Of a stretch of DNA of 10,700 nucleotides, positions 6,610 through 10,700 are shown piece by piece. Below the pieces are notes generated by a model. That model was not told the DNA's origin. It saw only the letters and a list, made by a program, of their open reading frames with translations, and searched no databases. The translations under genes and the position numbers were made by a program. The stretch is from NCBI GenBank assembly GCA_046756405.1, contig JBHHWH010000078.1, forward strand, positions 1 to 10,700, written 5' to 3'. Each line of letters opens with the position of its first letter. Position 1 is the stretch's first letter. The DNA is from JBHHWH01 sp046756405. GTDB lineage: Bacteria; Actinomycetota; Acidimicrobiia; Spongiisociales; ZC4RG35.

Positions 6610-8159
6610 CAGAAGCGTCCGATCTCCCCGGCCCGGGCCCGGTCCAGCCAGAGCACGATGGCCGCGGTGACCGCGGCGAGCACCACCGATAGCGCCATTG
6701 CCATCCCGAAGTTGGTCTGCCCGGGGCGGGTGAGAAGCCGGAAGATCATCACCGGGATGGTGGCAGTGGCCGGCCTTGCCACAAAGGAGGTGGCCCCGAA
6801 CTCACCCAAGGAGACCACGAAGGCGAAGGCGGCGCCAACGGCCAGGGCCCGGGCGACGATGGGAAAGTCGATCTCCCACCACACCCGTGCAGGTGAGGCC
6901 CCCAGTGCCGCCGCGGCCTCCCGGATCTCCGGCTGGATCGCCCTCAGGGTCGGCACCGTCATGCGTACCACGAACGGAATGGCCACCAAGGCGTGGGCAA
7001 TCGGTACCAGCCACGGCGTGCCGCGGAGGTCCACCGGCCAGTCGAGGGCGACGATGAACCCGAACCCGATGGTCACCGCCGAGGTACCCAAAGGGAGCAT
7101 CAGAGTGACGTCGAACCAGCGGGAGAGTTGATCGCGGCGTCGAGTGATGACGGCGGCTGCCATGAGACCCACCACCGTGGCAAGGACCATGGCCGTTAAG
7201 GCAAAGGCGAGGCTGTTACCCACCGAAGCGATGGGGACCCCGACGACCCGGTCCCTGGCGAGCAGGCCCAGGTAGAAGTCAGGGTTGGAGGAGCGGGCCA
7301 CCAGCGTGCCCAGGGGGATTGCCAGCCCACCCAGGGTGGCGGTGACGATGGCATACACCAGCGCCCGGAGCCGTCCCCGGGGGATCTCCCTGCCTTCTTC
7401 GGCTTCCAGGGTCCACGACACCGCCTTGCGCTCCTGGTAGCGGGAGTAGGCATAGAGGGCACCGCCCACCCCGAACAGCTGAACTACCGCCAGGGCCGCA
7501 GCCAGAGGGAGGTCGAAGAGGGAGACCGCCTGGCGGTAGATCTCCACCTCCAGGGTGGCGTAGCGGAAGCCTCCCAGGATGAGGACCACCCCGAAGGAGG
7601 TGAACGTGAACAGGAACACGATGGAGGCCGCGGCGGCGATGGCAGGTCGGAGGAGCGGCAGGGTGATGCTGCGGAAGACCCTGGCCTCCGAGGCTCCCAG
7701 AACGCGCGCCGCCTCATGGATCTTGGGGTCGATGCGCGACCACAGGGTAGAGACGGTACGTACCACCACAGCGATGTTGAAGAAGACGTGGGCGGCGAGG
7801 ATGGCACCGATCGTGCCCCTCCAACCCAAGGCCACGAAGGCTGTGCCCACCACCACGGTGGGGAGCACGAACGGGACCGTGACCAGGGCGGTGGCCAGGC
7901 GTCGCCCCCGGAACTCGAAACGAGAGACAGCCCAGGTCAGGGGTGCGGCGGCCAGAAAAGTCAGCAGCGTCGACGCCGTGGCCTGCCACAGGGTGAACCC
8001 TCCCACCCGAATCAGACGCGCCTCCAGACCCGTAGAGCCGTAGCTCATCTCCGACAGACCCAGGGCGAGGATCCGGACCACCGGGTAGGCATAGAAGTAA
8101 CCGATGAAGGCCGCTGGGACCGTGGCTACTAGGAGCCAACCCCAGCGGATACGGCGCAT
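6609..8159 (-). CDS. thiP: Thiamine ABC transporter permease, fused double-domain (ThiP)
   Basis: This 516-residue inner-membrane protein has two fused permease halves. Each carries a cytoplasmic EAA loop that docks on ThiQ: EAARVLGASEARVFRSITLP at 149-168 and EAAAALGASPARVWWEIDFP at 414-433. About twelve hydrophobic segments are visible, as in E. coli ThiP (536 residues). The frame stays open upstream to an in-frame start at 8195, but the ATG at 8159 is preferred: it overlaps the thiB stop as TGATG, is preceded by GGAGGG at 8163-8168, and gives an MRRIRWGW start leading straight into the first membrane segment. FbpB-type iron permeases share this layout; the riboswitch decides for thiamine. 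Confidence 0.92.
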   Translation of the reverse strand: MRRIRWGWLLVATVPAAFIGYFYAYPVVRILALGLSEMSYGSTGLEARLIRVGGFTLWQATASTLLTFLAAAPLTWAVSRFEFRGRRLATALVTVPFVLPTVVVGTAFVALGWRGTIGAILAAHVFFNIAVVVRTVSTLWSRIDPKIHEAARVLGASEARVFRSITLPLLRPAIAAAASIVFLFTFTSFGVVLILGGFRYATLEVEIYRQAVSLFDLPLAAALAVVQLFGVGGALYAYSRYQERKAVSWTLEAEEGREIPRGRLRALVYAIVTATLGGLAIPLGTLVARSSNPDFYLGLLARDRVVGVPIASVGNSLAFALTAMVLATVVGLMAAAVITRRRDQLSRWFDVTLMLPLGTSAVTIGFGFIVALDWPVDLRGTPWLVPIAHALVAIPFVVRMTVPTLRAIQPEIREAAAALGASPARVWWEIDFPIVARALAVGAAFAFVVSLGEFGATSFVARPATATIPVMIFRLLTRPGQTNFGMAMALSVVLAAVTAAIVLWLDRARAGEIGRF

Positions 8160-9199
8160 CAACCCTCCATGACTTGTACCCACTCGGCGATCCACCGGTC
8201 ACGGTTCTGCGCAATGTAGGCGGCGGCGAAACGAGTCGGATTGTCCGGTATGACGGTGTGCTCCACGAACTCCGGGGGTAGCTGGGCGTCCGGGTTGACC
8301 GGGAAGACGAACCAGGTTAGGGGGATCTGCTCCTGGAACTCGACGCTCAGCATGAAGTCGATGAGCTTTCCCGCCGCGTCGGGGTAGGGGGTCCCTTCGA
8401 GGATCCCGGCGTACTCCACCTGGCGGTAGCAACCTGCCTCGATCACCCCCGTCGGCGCCTCGGTCAGGGGATCCTCGGAGAAGATCACCTCGGCGGGCGG
8501 GGATGAGGCGTAGGAGACGACGATGGAACTGTCTCCTCCATATCGGGTGAACTCGGCGAAGTAGGCGGTGTCCCAATCGGGGGCTACGTTCACCCCGGCG
8601 TCGCGAAGGTCAGCCCAGAAGCTCAGCCATCCGTCCTCACCGAAGACGTCGATGGTGGCCAGCATGAACGCCAGTCCCGGGGACGACGTGGCCGGATGTT
8701 CCACCGTCAGGACGCTGGCGTAGATGTCGGAGCGGAGGGCGTCGAGGGTGGCAGGCACCTGAATCTGGGTGGTCTCGAACCATTCCTTGTCGTAGTTGGG
8801 GCAGACGTCACCGAAGTCGATCGGGGTTACCCGTCCTTCCCGGTCGATCAGGTCCGCCGGGAGATCGGCGAGGATCTCAGGCCGGTAGGGGGTGAAGATC
8901 TTCGCGTCGAGGGCCCGGGAGAGGAAGGTGTCGTCCACTCCGAAGAGGACATCGGCCAGGGGATTGTCTTTGGAGAGGACAGCCTGGTTGACCATGGAGC
9001 CGGCGTCGCCGGCGGCTACGACTTCCACCTCGATTCCTGTCTTCGCGGTGAAGGCGGCGAAGGTCTCTTCGGTGACGCCTCCGGCGAAGGAGTCGTGCGA
9101 GATAATCGTCAGCTTCTCCGGGCTCTCCGGCTCAGCTCCGGCCGTGCAGGCAGCGACAACCAGGGCCAGAGGAACCAGAGTGAGGAAAATCCTTCTCAT
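8159..9199 (-). CDS. thiB: Thiamine ABC transporter substrate-binding lipoprotein (ThiB/TbpA)
   Basis: This 346-residue extracytoplasmic solute-binding protein starts MRRIFLTLVPLALVVAAC, a lipoprotein signal peptide with lipobox V-A-A-C and lipidated C18. It should therefore be anchored outside the membrane, as expected where there is no soluble periplasm. Mature-protein landmarks of the ThiB/iron-type family are KLTIISHDSF just after the signal, a NPLADVLFGVDDTFL segment and TSSPGLAFML. The frame extends upstream to 9262, but that extension runs into the riboswitch and lacks a signal peptide at its N-terminus, so the ATG at 9199 is chosen. The nearest Shine-Dalgarno (AAGGAG, 9211-9216) lies 11 bases away, rather far. 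It is the first gene of thiB-thiP-thiQ. Substrate assignment is strong because of the TPP aptamer; iron-binding relatives are the alternative. Confidence 0.92.
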   Translation of the reverse strand: MRRIFLTLVPLALVVAACTAGAEPESPEKLTIISHDSFAGGVTEETFAAFTAKTGIEVEVVAAGDAGSMVNQAVLSKDNPLADVLFGVDDTFLSRALDAKIFTPYRPEILADLPADLIDREGRVTPIDFGDVCPNYDKEWFETTQIQVPATLDALRSDIYASVLTVEHPATSSPGLAFMLATIDVFGEDGWLSFWADLRDAGVNVAPDWDTAYFAEFTRYGGDSSIVVSYASSPPAEVIFSEDPLTEAPTGVIEAGCYRQVEYAGILEGTPYPDAAGKLIDFMLSVEFQEQIPLTWFVFPVNPDAQLPPEFVEHTVIPDNPTRFAAAYIAQNRDRWIAEWVQVMEG

Positions 9200-9207
9200 A
9201 GGTTCAT
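9196..9207 (-). other. Three-codon mini-ORF overlapping the thiB start
   Basis: Reading on the minus strand, ATG AAC CTA TGA begins 3 bases after the AAGGAG ribosome binding site. Its stop overlaps the thiB ATG in the tetranucleotide ATGA. The arrangement is seen directly. Whether ribosomes initiate there is unknown; the short SD spacing argues against efficient use. Confidence 0.3.
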
Positions 9208-9235
9208 CGTCTCCTTGTCTCGGTGGGAGCCGATG
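9205..9235 (-). promoter_or_regulatory. Shine-Dalgarno-sequestering hairpin (riboswitch expression platform)
   Basis: In the thiB leader CATCG (9231-9235) can pair with CGATG (9205-9209) and CTCC (9226-9229) with GGAG (9211-9214), separated by a single G-A mismatch, enclosing an 11-base loop. This hides the thiB ribosome binding site and is the expected OFF structure of a translational TPP riboswitch. The loop holds CACCGAG (9219-9225), which is complementary over 7 bases to CTCGGTG inside the aptamer (9320-9326). That gives a plausible mutually exclusive ON pairing. No U-tract follows, so transcription termination is unlikely. Confidence 0.65.
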
Positions 9236-9244
9236 AGCCCAAGT

Positions 9245-9332
9245 TCGTCCCTGCGCCGGCATTACCCGGATCAGGTTCCATCGGTCGGAGCCTCCGCAGG
9301 CTCCCTCTCAGCCCGGTCTCACCGAGCTCCCG
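9245..9332 (-). ncRNA. TPP riboswitch (THI element) controlling thiBPQ
   Basis: Read on the minus strand, the leader contains the highly conserved TPP-aptamer blocks in order. They are CGGGAGC then a P3-like stem (CTCGGT/ACCGGG), CTGAGAGGG, a variable GGAGCC/GGCTCC hairpin, GACCGATGGAACCTGATC, the CCGGGTAATGCCGG arm and GCGCAGGGA. CTGAGA and the GCAGGGA end form the thiamine-pyrophosphate pocket in known structures. Binding of TPP should repress thiB. The aptamer starts about 30 bases after the fabF stop, so the promoter must lie in that gap or inside the end of fabF, or the transporter is partly read through from fabF. P1 looks weak here. Confidence 0.95.
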
Positions 9333-9361
9333 TTGTTACCGCAACGATAGTCCGATACGGC

Positions 9362-10531
9362 TCACTCGGCGGGCGCGAATGCCACCACCGCGTTGTGGCC
9401 GCCGAAGCCGAAGGAGTTGGAGATGGCGGGACCCGGCTCCCAGGCTCGGGGAGCGGTAACGATGTCGGTGAGGGGGATCTCCGGGTCCTGTTCGATCAGT
9501 CCGATGTTGGGCGGCAGCTCCCCACGCCGGATGGCCTCCACCACCACCGCCGCTTCCACCGACCCCGAGGCGCCGAGGCAGTGCCCGGTGGTGCCCTTGA
9601 TCGACGACACCGGTGGCTGGCCCTCGCCCCAAATGCGCTGGATGACTGCTCCTTCGGTCTTGTCGTTCAGTTCGGTCCCCGTGCCGTGAGCGTTGATGTA
9701 GCGAATGTCGGGGGGCTCCAGCCCGGCGTCTTCCAGGGCGAGCCGGATGGCCCGTTCCGCTCCGGCTCCCTCGGGGTGAGGAGCGGTGATGTGGTGGGCG
9801 TCTGCCGTTGCTGCGGCGCCCAGCACCTCGGCGAAAGGCTTGGCTCCCCGCGCCTGGGCGATCTCGACGGCCTCCAGGACCACAATGGCCGCCCCCTCAC
9901 CCATGACGAAACCGTCCCGGTTCTTGTCGAACGGCCGGGCGTACCCGGATTTGGAGAGGGCCCGTGCTGCGGCAAAGCCCTCCCTGGCCGAGCGGCGGGC
10001 GGCGGCCTCGGCTCCTCCCACCACCGCGATGTCGGCATAACCCCATTGGATTAGTCGCAGGCCGTCGAGGATCGACTGCGCACCCGCGGCGCAGGCGACG
10101 ACGGGGGTGTTGGCCTGGCCACCGAACCCGTAATTGATCGAAATGGTGGCCGCGGCTGCGTTGGCCATCATCATCGGCACCATGAACGGGGAGACCCGGG
10201 GATTTTCCTGGTCCGAAGTGCGCACCAAGGTCTCCAGGGACTCCAGGCCGCCGATGCCGGTGGCGACCGAGACGGTGATCCGGTTGTGGTCCACACCTGC
10301 GAACTCGCCCGACTGGGCGAAGGCCTCCTGGGTCGCCACCAGGGCAAATTGGGTGAACTTGTCCATCCGCCTGGCTTCACGCTTGGGAATCCAAGGCTCC
10401 GGATCCCAGTTCTCGATGAGGCGGGGTGCGGGCCCCGGCTCCTGTTGGAGTCCCTTCCACAGGTCCTCGACACCGATGCCTGGAGCCCCCAGGGCTCCCA
10501 CACCCGTCACCACCACACGTCGTTTGTCCAT
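9362..10531 (-). CDS. fabF: Beta-ketoacyl-ACP synthase II (FabF-type, KAS II)
   Basis: This condensing enzyme elongates acyl-ACP with malonyl-ACP in fatty acid synthesis (cytoplasm). The Cys-His-His triad is complete: C147 in VVACAAGAQSI, H282 in NAHGTGT and H317 in IKGTTGHCLGASG, with K312 nearby and the glycine-rich SFGFGGHN at 373-380. The protein has 389 residues against ~412 in E. coli. The deficit is in the N-terminal region, where the segment between LWKGL and the KFTQFAL helix is short (NWDPEPWIPK). The ATG at 10531 yields the standard RRVVVTG beginning. An AAGGAAGG string, which overlaps the stop of the preceding gene, lies 13 bases upstream. The upstream short-chain dehydrogenase gene ends 19 bases before it, so the two are probably co-transcribed. 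A specialised polyketide-like ketosynthase is less likely but possible. Confidence 0.9.
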   Translation of the reverse strand: MDKRRVVVTGVGALGAPGIGVEDLWKGLQQEPGPAPRLIENWDPEPWIPKREARRMDKFTQFALVATQEAFAQSGEFAGVDHNRITVSVATGIGGLESLETLVRTSDQENPRVSPFMVPMMMANAAAATISINYGFGGQANTPVVACAAGAQSILDGLRLIQWGYADIAVVGGAEAAARRSAREGFAAARALSKSGYARPFDKNRDGFVMGEGAAIVVLEAVEIAQARGAKPFAEVLGAAATADAHHITAPHPEGAGAERAIRLALEDAGLEPPDIRYINAHGTGTELNDKTEGAVIQRIWGEGQPPVSSIKGTTGHCLGASGSVEAAVVVEAIRRGELPPNIGLIEQDPEIPLTDIVTAPRAWEPGPAISNSFGFGGHNAVVAFAPAE

Positions 10532-10550
10532 AAGCTGAATTCTGCCTTCC

Positions 10551-10700
10551 TTATCCGTCAGGGAAAACTTGACGTTGTAGCTTTCGCATTCCGGTTATCC
10601 ACCGGTCGTAGTCGTTTGCCTTGTTCTGAAAGTACTTCTCCACTTCGGGGTGGGGCAGGATCAGGAACCTTTCTTCCCGTAGACCTTCGATCACGGCCTC
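10551..10700 (-). CDS. Short-chain dehydrogenase/reductase, C-terminal fragment (partial)
   Basis: The minus-strand frame is open from the window edge to TAA at 10551-10553 and codes for 49 residues. The sequence ...GLREERFLILPHPEVEKYF... followed by DYDRWITGMRKLQ resembles the C-terminal tail common in actinobacterial SDR-family oxidoreductases. The catalytic Ser-Tyr-Lys motif and Rossmann glycines are outside the window, so the family call rests on tail similarity from memory. It is the upstream partner of fabF, with a 19-base gap. Confidence 0.65.
   Translation of the reverse strand, partial: EAVIEGLREERFLILPHPEVEKYFQNKANDYDRWITGMRKLQRQVFPDG

Noticed and set aside
9200..9262. Upstream in-frame extension of thiB to 9262
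   Set aside because: It would place coding sequence inside the riboswitch aptamer and bury the lipoprotein signal peptide 21 residues in; the ATG at 9199 gives a clean signal sequence.
8696..10054. Long plus-strand open frame of about 450 codons
   Set aside because: It runs antisense through the end regions of two well-supported genes and straight across the TPP riboswitch, has no ribosome binding site, and its Gly/Val/Arg-rich composition is that of a GC-rich shadow frame.
10595..10603. DnaA-box-like TTATCCACC
   Set aside because: It is an 8/9 match and lies inside the coding tail of the SDR gene, where the codons explain the sequence.

Overview
The window is GC-rich, densely packed bacterial chromosome. 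Codon use, a three-subunit proton-translocating transhydrogenase, a short-form FabF followed by a TPP-riboswitch thiamine transporter, and actinobacterial-looking short-chain dehydrogenase and zinc-dehydrogenase sequences all suggest an Actinomycetota member. A lineage near Acidimicrobiia is possible, but this is inference from protein style because no rRNA or other marker gene is present.

Layout: (1) 1-615 (+), the 3' end of a dihydrolipoamide acyltransferase (E2) gene. (2) 660-3438 (-), the pntAA-pntAB-pntB operon for NAD(P) transhydrogenase, convergent with E2 and separated from it by a hairpin. (3) 3499-3613, a tandem pair of 53-bp palindrome-bearing repeats whose 9-bp spacer is exactly a consensus DnaA box. 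(4) 3618-4634 (-), a zinc-dependent-alcohol-dehydrogenase-like oxidoreductase. It is divergent from 4685-5092 (+), a hotdog-fold acyl-CoA thioesterase. (5) 5209-5850 (+), a secreted protein built from repeated acidic 'DG' helical units, followed by a strong hairpin terminator. (6) 5914-9199 (-), thiB-thiP-thiQ, a thiamine ABC transporter under a TPP riboswitch (9245-9332) with a visible Shine-Dalgarno-sequestering hairpin. (7) 9362-10531 (-), fabF, preceded 19 bases upstream by the 3' end of a short-chain dehydrogenase gene (10551-10700, -).

How the genes connect: Pnt uses the proton gradient to make NADPH, E2 belongs to a 2-oxoacid dehydrogenase that is thiamine-pyrophosphate dependent through its E1 partner, and the Thi transporter supplies thiamine under TPP feedback. 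FabF, the short-chain dehydrogenase and the thioesterase fit lipid or acyl-chain metabolism. These links are metabolic themes, not proof of co-regulation. Start and stop codons overlap inside both the pnt and thi operons, which suggests translational coupling.

No stretch over 300 bases lacks a gene. The longest non-coding gaps are 3439-3617 (repeats and pnt leader) and 9200-9361 (riboswitch leader). No tRNA, rRNA, CRISPR array, insertion sequence or phage gene was seen. Most of the window is ordinary. The parts most worth a second look are the repeat/DnaA-box element, the repeat protein, and the thiB leader with its mini-ORF.
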